DNA of 37,677 nt from Streptomyces iranensis (GTDB taxonomy: Bacteria; Actinomycetota; Actinomycetes; Streptomycetales; Streptomycetaceae): the NCBI RefSeq assembly GCF_017874715.1, contig NZ_JAGGLR010000048.1:1-37677 (forward strand), read 5' to 3'. The translations under genes were made by a program, and so were the position numbers. Of this stretch, positions 25,343 through 33,130 are shown in pieces. The notes under the pieces are model-generated. The model did not search any database and was not told the origin of the DNA. It worked only from the letters and a program-made list of their open reading frames with translations. Every line of letters begins with the position of its first letter. Position 1 is the stretch's first letter.

Positions 25343-25566
25343 ACCGCGGCGAGCTTTTCCACGTTGAGACGAGCGACGCCAAGGACGCACCCCCTTGGTC
25401 CCGCGCCACGCCACATTTCCTCCGCCGCCCTCGCCACGCATCTGCTGCCCACGGGCCGCCTGACCGCTGAGGACGAGTCAGCAGTGGCTCGCCCCACCTC
25501 TCTTCCGAAGCCTTCAGGGTTCGTTCCCTACTACCCCGTCACCCCCGTTTCGGGGGCACAGAAGAC

Positions 25567-25722
25567 ATGTACTTAATGGTGAATAATGGACAGAAGTTGA
25601 ACGACTTCGCCACGCTCATGCCCTTGCCCTCGGGGCATACCGTTCATCTGCCGGACGGCGACCGCGAAGCCCCGGTGCCGGCCACGCCCCGACCGACCGC
25701 GGCCGGCGGTGCGGGCGCGTGA
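25567..25722 (+). CDS. Small ORF translationally coupled to the EamA gene
   Basis: 51 codons from ATG 25567. Its stop overlaps the EamA start as GTGA (25719-25722), and the EamA gene has no good ribosome site of its own, so coupling is plausible. The product begins MYLMVNNGQKLNDFATLM and ends in a Pro/Ala/Gly-rich tail; no signal peptide or family is recognised. A weak AGAAG precedes the start. It may be a leader ORF rather than a functional protein. Confidence 0.35.
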   Translation: MYLMVNNGQKLNDFATLMPLPSGHTVHLPDGDREAPVPATPRPTAAGGAGA

Positions 25723-26939
25723 AATCCAAAATCGATCCGCTGACCGTCGCGGCGATGGCGGTCGCCGTGGTCGCCATCTCGGCCACCGCCCCTCTCACTG
25801 CCGCCGCCTCCGCCGCGCCGCTCGCCATGGCCTTCTGGCGCAACGCCCTGGGCTTCGTCACGCTCGGGCCGTTCCTGCTGATACTGCGCCGCCGCGAGGT
25901 GGTGCGTGTCGCACGCGGTGAACGCGGCCTGCTGCGCCGGGGGCAGTGGCGGCCCCTGGCCTACGGCTTCCTCGCGGCCACGTCGCTCGCCCTCCACTTC
26001 GCGGCTTTCATGACGAGCACGCGGATGACCACGGTCGCCATGTCCACGGCACTCGTGGCCACTCAGCCCGTTTGGCAGGCCCTCATCGCCGCGGGTCAGG
26101 GCGTCCGGGTCGCTCGCAGGACCTGGGCGGGTCTGACGCTCGCCGTGGTGGGAGCGGCCGCGGCCGCCGGTCTCGACATACAGTCCGGCGGCGCGGCGCT
26201 GACGGGCGATCTACTCGCCCTCGCCGGGGCCGTGGCTCAGGCCGGATACACCGCCCTGAGCCAAAAGGCCCGCACAGATATCAGTACCCCCATGTATTCG
26301 ACGGTCACCTCGCTGGTCTGCGGCCTGGAACTCCTCGCCGTCTGCTGGCTGGCCGACATCCCACTCACAGGATTCGATACATCCACCCACCTGTCGCTGC
26401 TCGGGCTGCTCATCCTCCCCCAGCTTCTGGGGCTTGGCTCAATGAACTTCGCCCTCGGCAAGGCATCGGCAACGACGATGAGTGTCCTCCTGCTGCTGGA
26501 GACTCCGGTGGCCGCTCTCGCCGCATGGTGGCTGATGGGGCAAGGTGTCGAGCCCACATCCATCCCCGGGCTCCTGCTGATCATCGTCGGCGTCACCGTC
26601 GTGGTAACGAGCGGTGACGGGGAACAAGCCGCGCCACAGCAAGGCAAACGCCGCAAGGGAACACCGCCGTATCCGGTCCACGCCCCGTACACACCACAAC
26701 TACCGCCGACGACCGGAGGATTCACCACCGATGAGCGGGAACTGACCACGCCGCACCGAGCTTTCACAGCCGCCTGGCCGACGTCGCCGGAACCCCAGCC
26801 TTTCGGGCACCATGCCAAACGGGATCCCAGAGTGGAATGGGCGGGACTCAGCAGGGACGAGAGTCCGACGATCACGCTCACCTATCACGGCGCCGGGGCC
26901 TTCGACACCGAGTATTCGGGCAGGCCGCAGGTGGAGTAA
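25719..26939 (+). CDS. EamA/DMT family transporter with long hydrophilic C-terminal tail
   Basis: A 406-residue protein from GTG 25719. Residues about 5-300 show ten hydrophobic segments in two EamA repeats: VAAMAVAVVAISATAPLTAA and FLAATSLALHFAAFM in the first, DLLALAGAVAQAGYTALSQK and LLLIIVGVTVVVTSG in the second. The family exports amino acids, nucleotide-like molecules or drugs; substrate unknown here. After GEQAAPQQGKRRKG there is an unusual Pro/Thr-rich soluble tail of about 100 residues ending ITLTYHGAGAFDTEYSG, longer than in typical members. The small ORF at 25567 overlaps the start. Some 125 bases without a gene separate it from the convergent ligase. Confidence 0.9.
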   Translation: MKSKIDPLTVAAMAVAVVAISATAPLTAAASAAPLAMAFWRNALGFVTLGPFLLILRRREVVRVARGERGLLRRGQWRPLAYGFLAATSLALHFAAFMTSTRMTTVAMSTALVATQPVWQALIAAGQGVRVARRTWAGLTLAVVGAAAAAGLDIQSGGAALTGDLLALAGAVAQAGYTALSQKARTDISTPMYSTVTSLVCGLELLAVCWLADIPLTGFDTSTHLSLLGLLILPQLLGLGSMNFALGKASATTMSVLLLLETPVAALAAWWLMGQGVEPTSIPGLLLIIVGVTVVVTSGDGEQAAPQQGKRRKGTPPYPVHAPYTPQLPPTTGGFTTDERELTTPHRAFTAAWPTSPEPQPFGHHAKRDPRVEWAGLSRDESPTITLTYHGAGAFDTEYSGRPQVE

Positions 26940-27064
26940 GTGCCTGATCGCCAAGTGCCACAGGCCGCTCAGAAGCCGTATTCCCTACTTCGGCCAGTCC
27001 CGGCTGGGGCCACTGACGGCCCAGGACGTAAGCCTGTTCCTCGATGGAGAGCGGGCTGACCTCG

Positions 27065-28597
27065 TTATGCCTGTGCGGCGCGCGTCCGCAGCAGCTTCTT
27101 GTTCGGCTTGCCCGTGTCCGTCAGCGGCAGTTGTTCGGCGAAGGTGATGCGCGCCGGTTCGTACATGGCTCCGCGCTGTTTGCGGACCATGGCCCGCAGT
27201 TCGTCTGCGTCCACCTCGGCCTCCGGGGCCCGTACCACCACCGCGTGCACCTGTTCCATCCGGTCGCTGTCGGGCACGCCGAAGACCGCGCTCTGCAGTA
27301 CCTGGGGGTGGGAGTTGAGGAGGTCCTCCAGTTCGGTGGTGTAGACGTGGCCGCCGACCACGACGATCATGTCCTTGATCCGGTCGACGATGGTCAAGTA
27401 GCCCTCGTTGTCCAGGAATCCGACGTCGCCGGTGTGCAGCCAGCCGTCCCGCAGTACCTCGGCTGTGAGTTCGGGCTGCTTCCAGTAGCCCTGCATGACG
27501 TGTTGGGAGCGGACGCAGATCTCGCCGTGTTCGCCGTGGGGCAGGTCGTGGCCGTCCGGGTCGCGGATGGCCACCTCGACGCCGTCGAGGACCCTGCCCG
27601 CGGAGCGCAGCCGTTCGGGGCGGTCCGGGTCGTGGTCCTGGGGCCCGAGGACGCTGATGCTGCCGGACTCGGTCTGGCCGTAGCCCTGCAGGAAGACGGG
27701 GCCGAAGCGGCGTATCGCGTCGGCGATGCGGGCCGGGGACGCCTGGCAGCCGCCGTACATCAGCTGACGCAGGCTTGAGGTGTCGGTACGGCCCGCGTCC
27801 GGGTGATCCATGAGCCGGTACAGCAGCGGCGGCAGCAAGTAGAGGTGGGTGATGCGCTCGCGTTCGATCGCCGCGAGCACCTGGCCCGGGTCGAAGTCCT
27901 CCAGCAGGACCACGGTGCCGCCTTCGGCCAGCAGGTGGTCAGCGATCAGCCCGGCACCGTGCGCGAGGGTGGTGGCCACCAACTGCCGGGGCAGGGCGGC
28001 CTCTTCCCCGCGGGGCGTGCGGGGCATCCGGCCGGCCCTCTCGAAGCTGGTGCAGATGCCCTTGGGGTGGCCGATGGTGCCGCCGGTGTGGCGGATGGAA
28101 CAGATGTCCCCGGGGCGGGCCAGGCCCGATATCGGCTCAGCGGACTCGGCGGCGGCCAGCTCCAGCAGGTCGGTGCCCAGCTTGCTGATGCCGAGCGTCA
28201 GGACGTGCGGTACCGGGGCCCGGGCGATGACCTCGGCGGCCTGCTCGGCGTAAGCGGGGTCGACGATCAGCGCCTGGGTCTCCACGTCGCGCACGATGGC
28301 GGCCTGGGCGTCGGCGGAGAGCTTGTTGTAGAGGTGGTTGACCTGGCAGCCGACCAGGTTGGCGGCATAGCGGGCAGCCAGGGCCTCGGGGAGATTGCCG
28401 CTGAGCAGCGTCACGGTCTGCCCGCGCCCAAGGCCCTGGGCGCGCAGTGCGTGTGCCAACCGGTGGACCAGGTCGCGGAGTTGCCCGGCGGTGATCCGTC
28501 GGCCTTGGTGCACCAGCGCCTCGTGTGCGGGGGCGGCCCCGAGCGAATCCAGGATGTCATCCACGAACGAGCGGAAAGGCAGGGAAGTAGCGGACAT
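27065..28597 (-). CDS. AMP-dependent acyl-CoA synthetase/ligase
   Basis: A 510-residue ANL-superfamily enzyme. The start is ATG 28597 because AGGAGG lies 8 bases upstream; an ATG-side extension to 28642 has no such site. Core motifs: TGGTIGHPKGI (P-loop, near residue 170), YGQTESGSISVLG (A5), TGDVGFLDNEGYLTIVDRIK (A7/A8), VVVGGHVYTTELEDLL and a C-terminal GKPNKKLLR with the catalytic Lys. It activates a carboxylic acid, probably a fatty or aromatic acid, as an adenylate and then a CoA thioester. It is last in a minus-strand series after a TetR gene (28969) and a small ORF (28639), with short gaps, so the TetR probably controls it. Confidence 0.93.
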   Translation of the reverse strand: MSATSLPFRSFVDDILDSLGAAPAHEALVHQGRRITAGQLRDLVHRLAHALRAQGLGRGQTVTLLSGNLPEALAARYAANLVGCQVNHLYNKLSADAQAAIVRDVETQALIVDPAYAEQAAEVIARAPVPHVLTLGISKLGTDLLELAAAESAEPISGLARPGDICSIRHTGGTIGHPKGICTSFERAGRMPRTPRGEEAALPRQLVATTLAHGAGLIADHLLAEGGTVVLLEDFDPGQVLAAIERERITHLYLLPPLLYRLMDHPDAGRTDTSSLRQLMYGGCQASPARIADAIRRFGPVFLQGYGQTESGSISVLGPQDHDPDRPERLRSAGRVLDGVEVAIRDPDGHDLPHGEHGEICVRSQHVMQGYWKQPELTAEVLRDGWLHTGDVGFLDNEGYLTIVDRIKDMIVVVGGHVYTTELEDLLNSHPQVLQSAVFGVPDSDRMEQVHAVVVRAPEAEVDADELRAMVRKQRGAMYEPARITFAEQLPLTDTGKPNKKLLRTRAAQA

Positions 28598-28638
28598 ATC
28601 AATTTCCTCCTGATGTGCGTTGTGCTGTTCTTGCGCAC

Positions 28639-28923
28639 TCACCCGACACGACGGCGGGCAGGGCGGGCGAGTGGCTGTGCTGGTGCATCACATCCGTCAC
28701 TGCTCCGCCTGGCGAAGACCGAAGAGCTCCTGGTTCTCGGCCCGGTGCAGGGCTCGCGGGCCGGGTGCTCCAGGAAGCGACGATCCGGGGCGGCGGGCTT
28801 GCCCGTGGTCTGCGCCGCCGAGGCCCCGAGGCCGACAGCGACGGTCGCCGCGACTGCGGTGGTGACAACGGCACCGGTGGTAACCGTGCGCCGGACGTTC
28901 GTTCTTGTCGCTGCTTCCCTCAT
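28639..28923 (-). CDS. Small putative secreted protein between TetR and ligase genes
   Basis: 94 residues from ATG 28923. The N-terminus looks like a Sec signal peptide: basic TRTNVRR, then a long A/V/G/T-rich core (TVTTGAVVTTAVAATVAVGL) and ASAAQ as cleavage site. The mature part is polar and Arg/Pro-rich without recognised motif. It fits tightly between the TetR stop (46 bases) and the ligase start (41 bases), supporting an operon, but its ribosome site is weak and the tail may be frameshifted. Could be the remnant of a longer secreted enzyme. Confidence 0.4.
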   Translation of the reverse strand: MREAATRTNVRRTVTTGAVVTTAVAATVAVGLGASAAQTTGKPAAPDRRFLEHPAREPCTGPRTRSSSVFARRSSDGCDAPAQPLARPARRRVG

Positions 28924-28968
28924 GATCTGTGAGCCCTGCCCACCCCCGGCGCGGGATGGGAGCAGCGG

Positions 28969-29538
28969 TCAGGCGGTGGTCCAGGTGCGGAGAAGGCGGT
29001 CGAGGGAATCGATGGTCCAGGTCCACGACTCGCCGGGATCGGGGCTGCTGTGGGCGTAAGATCCGGCGAGCTCCAGGTCGGTGAAGCCATGGAGGACGGC
29101 CCCGAGCAGGCGGACCGCATGGGTCTGCTCGGGCTCGGGCAGGCTGTAGCCGCGCAGGACGGCCCGCATCATCTGCGAGTGCCGCACCGCGGCGCTGGAG
29201 GCCGCAGTCTGCGAGTCGAGCTGGAAGCGGGAGGCTTGATACCGGCCCGGGTGCTGCCGGGCGTAGTCGCGGTACACGGCAGTGAGTGCGGCCAGGGCGT
29301 CCCTTCCGGAGCGCCCCGCCACCGCGTCGGCGGCCCGCTCGGCCATCTCCTCCAGGGCAAGCAGGCAGATACGGGTCTTCAGATCCTGCGCGTTCGCCAC
29401 ATGGGCGTACAGACTCTGGACCTTCACGCCGACATGCCGGGCGAGGGCCGACGGGGTCACCTGGCCGAAGCCGATCTCGTCGGCCAGTTCGGCGCCGACC
29501 TGGGCCAGTCTGTCCAGGTTCAGTCCTGCTCGGGTCAT
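28969..29538 (-). CDS. TetR family transcriptional regulator
   Basis: A 189-residue regulator. I choose ATG 29538, with GGAGGAG 6 bases upstream; a much longer frame to 30135 runs through noncoding sequence. The helix-turn-helix is near residues 8-50 (GQVTPSALARHVGVKVQSLY then AHVANAQDLKTRI). The C-terminal domain contains AALTAVYRDYARQHPGRYQA and LLGAVLHGFTDLELAGSYAH, typical of the TetR_C_33 (WHG) type. It leads the minus-strand series to the acyl-CoA ligase. A short palindrome 40 bases upstream (29579-29593) is the candidate operator. Confidence 0.9.
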   Translation of the reverse strand: MTRAGLNLDRLAQVGAELADEIGFGQVTPSALARHVGVKVQSLYAHVANAQDLKTRICLLALEEMAERAADAVAGRSGRDALAALTAVYRDYARQHPGRYQASRFQLDSQTAASSAAVRHSQMMRAVLRGYSLPEPEQTHAVRLLGAVLHGFTDLELAGSYAHSSPDPGESWTWTIDSLDRLLRTWTTA

Positions 29539-29578
29539 GATGTGCTCCTCCGCTCCAACGAAAGCCATCATGCAATTA

Positions 29579-29593
29579 CCTGAAGCTTTCAGG
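29579..29593. promoter_or_regulatory. Candidate operator upstream of TetR
   Basis: Inverted repeat CCTGAA / TTCAGG around GCT, extended to the left by AATTA in otherwise GC-rich DNA, 41 bases before the TetR start. Likely autoregulatory site. The rest of 29539-29849 holds no gene I can support; one hairpin with arms ACACCGG/CCGGTGT lies at 29736-29755. Confidence 0.5.
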
Positions 29594-29849
29594 CAAGTCG
29601 GTTCCCGGCTCCGCTTCCGCACCGTCGACGCCACCGGGACCGTCGACTCGCCCGAGGGGGCGCAGCCATCCAACCTGGCGACGCCATCCAGAGGTGGCCT
29701 CCGGGTTCTCGCACCTGGCCACATGAGAAACCGCCACACCGGCCCCGCCCGGTGTCCGGTTTGTGTGGCCTCTCTGTTCTCAATCGGATTCTTGGAATGC
29801 TTTCTCGCAACCACGTCACACCGGTAGCTTCTGAGGCGCGCCAGGCGAG

Positions 29850-30537
29850 GAATTCGACGCCCCCACCGCCATCGAGCGCCACCCCTGCCCGACCTGTGAC
29901 GTGCCCGTCGGATCGGCCTGCCGCACCGGCGCCGGGAAGCGCGGTCAAGTACCACGCCCGCCGCCTCCAGCTCGTGCCCCGCGTCGCCGAGGAACTCCTC
30001 ATCCTCACCCCGCCCGACCGCGGCCCCGGTAAACGCTGCGGCCCCGAGTAAACGCTGGGCCATCGGCCCCGAGCTCGGCGCCGAAGCGAGCCCGGAGCCC
30101 ACGCCGCTCGCGGCGGGGATCACGACGGTCCGCATCGGCTACGCGGACGCGGCGCCGACCTCCTCGTCACCGTCGAGGACCTGCGCAAGGCCGGCATCGC
30201 CCTGGAGTTCCTCATCGGCCCCGGCGACCGCCACGGCCGGGGCGCCATCCTCTTCGGCGTCCTGGCTGCACTGTCCGCCGCCGAACGCACCCATACCCGC
30301 GAACGCACCCTGGAAGGACAGGAATCCGCCCGCAAGCGCGGGAGGACCGGCGGACGCCCGCCGTCGCTATACACCGACCAGGTCGAGTACGCCCTCGCCC
30401 TGCGCGCCGAGGGCGCCCCCATGAAGGAGATCCGCGAGAAGACCTTCACTACCCGGGGCAAGCACAAGGGTCAGCACCCCAGCCTGCCCGCGCTGTACCG
30501 CACCCTCACCGAAGCCGTACAGGGCCCGCAGGTATGA
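29850..30537 (+). pseudogene. Decayed zinc-finger serine recombinase
   Basis: Pieces in several frames rebuild a Streptomyces recombinase type with an N-terminal zinc finger. The finger is HPCPTCDVPVGSACRTGAGK (from about 29881). After a frame change near 29940 comes VKYHARRLQLVPRVAEELLI and LTPPDRGPGK, ending at a stop (30048). In another frame, ITTVRIGYA (about 30118) marks the start of the resolvase domain, but the segment with the catalytic Ser is deleted. The C-terminal half follows in one clean frame: VEDLRKAGIALEFLIGPGD, AERTHTRERTLEGQESARKR, GRTGGRPP and a helix-turn-helix to the stop at 30535. At least two frameshifts plus one deletion; inactive. It indicates past integration of a mobile element. 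Confidence 0.7.
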
Positions 30538-30785
30538 CCGCGCGCGGCCAACGCGACGAACAGGCCGCCACGTACCGCGTCACCCTTCAATTCGAGAAGG
30601 ACGGCCCGTCCTCCAGTGGCTGGTGGACCAGCGCTATCCACGCACCACATCCCGCCGGGTGCAATCCTCAACACCCGGCATGGAGCAGAACGTCACTCTC
30701 AGCTACATGTCGCTTCGGCGTGGCTTCGGGGGCGCAGGGCCGACGGCTCCGCGGCCGGGGCCCTCGGGGCCGCGCCTCCGGCTGA
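30534..30785 (+). CDS. Small ORF overlapping the recombinase relic, probably decayed
   Basis: 83 codons from ATG 30534, overlapping the recombinase stop as ATGA. The N-terminus AATYRVTLQFEKDGPSSSGW resembles small proteins that commonly follow such recombinases, but after about 35 residues the frame becomes Arg/Gly/Ser-rich without pattern, suggesting a frameshift. Likely a relic of the same element. Confidence 0.3.
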   Translation: MTARGQRDEQAATYRVTLQFEKDGPSSSGWWTSAIHAPHPAGCNPQHPAWSRTSLSATCRFGVASGAQGRRLRGRGPRGRASG

Positions 30786-30843
30786 ACCGTCGGCGCCGTA
30801 GTCCCGTTGTTGCTCGCCAGAGGGCACACCCGAAGTCGGACAA

Positions 30844-30860
30844 GACCGGTCGGGCCGGTC
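30844..30860. terminator. Short GC-rich hairpin
   Basis: Arms GACCGG and CCGGTC around TCGGG, between the recombinase relic and the quinone oxidoreductase gene. It could terminate transcription from the relic; no T tract. Confidence 0.3.
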
Positions 30861-30920
30861 TGTCCTGGAATTACACGAATAAGTGCGATATTTTCATTCA
30901 TGAAGGCAAGGTAGGGCATT

Positions 30921-31889
30921 ATGCGCGCAGCCCGCTTCCGTGCATACGGCGGAGCGGAGAGCCTGGTGATCGAGCAGGCCCCCGACCCCCACCCCGGAGC
31001 TGGTGAGATCCGTGTCCGCGTCGCGGCGGCCAGTGTCAATCCCATCGACTGGGAGCTGCGCACCGGCGCGCTGCAGCGGCTGGTTTCCCTGGACCTGCCC
31101 GCCATTCCCGGGCGCGAGGCCGTCGGCGTGGTCGACGAAATCGGTGCCGGAGTGCGGGGCATGCGCGTCGGCGACCGTGTCTTCGGGCTGGGCGGTGTCA
31201 CCGGCGCAACCGCGGAGCTGGCCATCCTCTCGGCCTGGGCCCAAGCTCCCGCCACGTGGAACGATGAGCAGGCCGCGAGCGCCGGTCTGGTGTCCGTGAC
31301 CGCGATGCGTGGACTGAACGCGCTCGGCTCCCTCACGGGGCGCACCCTTCTCGTCGAGGGCGCCGCCGGAGGCGTGGGGAGCGCCGCAGTCGAGATCGCT
31401 GTAGCGCAAGGCGCCACCGTGATCGGGACCGCCGGCGAATCCAACCACGAGTTCCTCACCTCTCTCGGCGCCGTTCCCACCACCTACGGCCCCGGCCTCG
31501 CACAGCGCCTCACCGCTCTCGCTCCGCACGGCGTCGACATCGCCCTCGACACCACGGCCTCCGCCTCGCTGGACGACCTCGTCGCGATTACGGGCGACCC
31601 GACGCGCGTCGTGACGCTCGCCGACCAAGCGGGCGGGCAGCGCCTGGGCACGCGTGTGTTAGGGGCGGACAACGACTCCACCCTCCTGTCCGCGGCCGCG
31701 GAACTGGGTCGGCAAGGCCGCTACACACCCCGTATCGAACAGGCCTATCCCCTGGAGGAAATCGCCGACGCCCACGCGCACGCTGAGCGCGGACGCACAC
31801 GCGGGAAGATCGTCGTCTGTATCCGAAGTGTGGGCACGGCCCAGGCGCAGTCGGCCCGCCACGGGATGACCCTTGTGAGCCGGCGCTGA
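30921..31889 (+). CDS. Zinc-independent quinone oxidoreductase-like NADPH dehydrogenase (MDR family)
   Basis: A 322-residue medium-chain dehydrogenase/reductase from ATG 30921. The N-terminus MRAARFRAYGGAESLVIEQA is standard for quinone oxidoreductases; the catalytic domain has ASVNPIDWELRTG and PAIPGREAVGVVDEIGAGV, without the Cys/His ligands of zinc-dependent members. The NADPH-binding Rossmann motif is LLVEGAAGGVGSAAVEIAVA near residue 145. The C-terminal GKIVVCI strand is intact. It reduces quinones or enones. The 80 bases upstream are AT-rich (ATTACACGAATAAG, GATATTTTCATTCATGAA) and should contain promoter and regulator sites. It is convergent with a decayed gene that ends at 31894. Confidence 0.92.
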   Translation: MRAARFRAYGGAESLVIEQAPDPHPGAGEIRVRVAAASVNPIDWELRTGALQRLVSLDLPAIPGREAVGVVDEIGAGVRGMRVGDRVFGLGGVTGATAELAILSAWAQAPATWNDEQAASAGLVSVTAMRGLNALGSLTGRTLLVEGAAGGVGSAAVEIAVAQGATVIGTAGESNHEFLTSLGAVPTTYGPGLAQRLTALAPHGVDIALDTTASASLDDLVAITGDPTRVVTLADQAGGQRLGTRVLGADNDSTLLSAAAELGRQGRYTPRIEQAYPLEEIADAHAHAERGRTRGKIVVCIRSVGTAQAQSARHGMTLVSRR

Positions 31890-31893
31890 CTGC

Positions 31894-32299
31894 TCAGCGC
31901 TGGACGGCTGCCACGAGGGTGTCGATGCGGTTCTCGTACCCCGGCGGGCCTTGTGCGCTGCGTCCGGCACGGTCGGGGCGCCCTGTGAGACGCCGAGCGG
32001 CTGGCAGCGCACGGCGGGAGCGGCGGCGATGCGCAGCGCGTAACCCGGCCTCGCCGTACGGTCACGCCCTGGTCGAGCGCGGCCAGCTCGGCGTCGTCCG
32101 GCTCGGTCGCGCGGAGGAGTTCGGCGAGCTTGCCCGGCATGTCGAGGGTGACCGACTGCTCCGGGGTCGAGATGGCCACCAGGGCCGCACCGGCTGCCAG
32201 TGGGACTTGATTCCCACACGACGCGTCACTACCAAGGGACTGCTCGATGCGCGGGTAGTCGTCCTCGGCCAAGTGGGGTGCGTTGACGATCTCCCGCAT
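31894..32299 (-). pseudogene. Unidentified protein gene, apparently frameshifted
   Basis: From ATG 32299 the minus strand reads MREIVNAPHLAEDDYPRIEQ, then a GNQVPLAAGAALVAI segment and GKLAELLRATEPDDAELAAL, which look like real protein. After about 32055 that frame turns Arg/Pro/Ser-rich, while another frame ends PPGYENRIDTLVAAVQR at 31894 with natural composition. One frameshift near 32050 would join them into about 135 residues. Family not recognised. The ATG directly abuts AGGAG, too close for good initiation, so the true start is uncertain. Confidence 0.4.
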
Positions 32300-32400
32300 C
32301 TCCTACCGGCCCTGGTGGCCGCTGACCAAGGAGTGCGGGGCCTGCCATGCGGCGATCTTGTTGTGACTCAGGTCACTCCCCCAAGGGGGACCGTTGGCGA

Positions 32401-32427
32401 CACTAAATGCCATAATGGCAGTTAGTG
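32401..32427. promoter_or_regulatory. Operator palindrome upstream of the small secreted protein
   Basis: Arms CACTAAATGCCAT (32401-32413) and ATGGCAGTTAGTG (32415-32427) around one A, with a single mismatch. CATAAT in the centre (32411-32416) could be a -10 element, so a repressor here would block the promoter. The left arm CACTAAATGCC is shared with the region upstream of the TetR gene at 33131-33790. Confidence 0.75.
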
Positions 32428-32544
32428 CCGGGACTGTGTGGGGGCAGCATGTCGATCAAGACGCGTTGCGAGCCGCGGAGCAACCACGCACCGGATCCCG
32501 GGTGCCCTACCTGCTGAACAGTGCAGCGCACAGAAGGAGAATTT

Positions 32545-32799
32545 ATGAAGTCGTGGCGTTCCCGTATCACCGCCGGTCTCGTCGTCGGTGCCGCAGCAAT
32601 CGCCATCCCGCTGACCGCCACCAGTGCTGTCGCCAGCCCCCCGCCCGGCAGTGGCTGGCACGTGGCTGGTGGTATGACGTATGACTCGAAGGGGCAGTGC
32701 GAGGCTGAGGAGCTGTCGAACGCCCAGCACAACGGGTATGACGAGGTGTGGTGCGACGGTCCGGGTGGTCGCGCCGAGTACACCGTCTGGGTGCGCTGA
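32545..32799 (+). CDS. Small secreted protein with one predicted disulfide
   Basis: 84 residues from ATG 32545, with AAGGAGA just upstream. The N-terminus is a clear Sec signal peptide: MKSWRSR, a hydrophobic core (ITAGLVVGAAAIAIPLTA) and cleavage near AVASPP. The mature peptide of about 53 residues carries exactly two cysteines, in KGQCEAEEL and DEVWCDGPGG, and is Gly/Trp-rich. This resembles a family of small extracellular actinobacterial proteins of unknown role; inhibitor, lectin-like or signalling roles are all open. It is preceded by the palindrome at 32401-32427 and faces, convergently, a TetR gene whose upstream region has the same motif, so it is probably a target of that TetR. Confidence 0.85.
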   Translation: MKSWRSRITAGLVVGAAAIAIPLTATSAVASPPPGSGWHVAGGMTYDSKGQCEAEELSNAQHNGYDEVWCDGPGGRAEYTVWVR

Positions 32800-32981
32800 C
32801 CACTTCCCAAGGCGCAGAACAGTCGGCCGCCCTGGCGTGCTGCGCCGGGGTGGCCCGGCTCCCCGATGTCTCACCATCCGCCCCGGTCCATCTGCTGCCG
32901 CTTGGGCCGCAGGCCCGTGGGTGGGAGGTGCCCCGGCCGGCGAGCAGCGCTGATCCTCGTCACCGAGCGGTACCAGTACCA

Positions 32982-33028
32982 CGAGCCGGTCTCGCCAGTC
33001 CTCCAAAAGGACCGGCGAGACCGGCTCG
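32982..33028. terminator. Bidirectional terminator hairpin
   Basis: Arms CGAGCCGGTCTCGCC (32982-32996) and GGCGAGACCGGCTCG (33014-33028), extended inward by GTCC/GGAC past one mismatch, loop TCCAAAA. It lies between the convergent secreted-protein and TetR genes and would stop both. The rest of the gap (32800-33130) holds no gene. Confidence 0.75.
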
Positions 33029-33130
33029 CGTCGTGGAGTCACCGGACAGGGCGTAGCGCCGTCGTCAGGGCTCCTGCTGCCAGGGCAGGTATCCCGACCC
33101 GTTGTACCGTCCGCGGCGTGTCGTGGTCGC

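Noticed and set aside
27803..29059. 418-codon plus-strand frame
   Set aside because: Antisense to the acyl-CoA ligase and the small ORF before it.
28969..30135. 388-codon version of the TetR regulator
   Set aside because: The extra N-terminal 199 residues run through noncoding and relic sequence; the strong ribosome site is at 29538.
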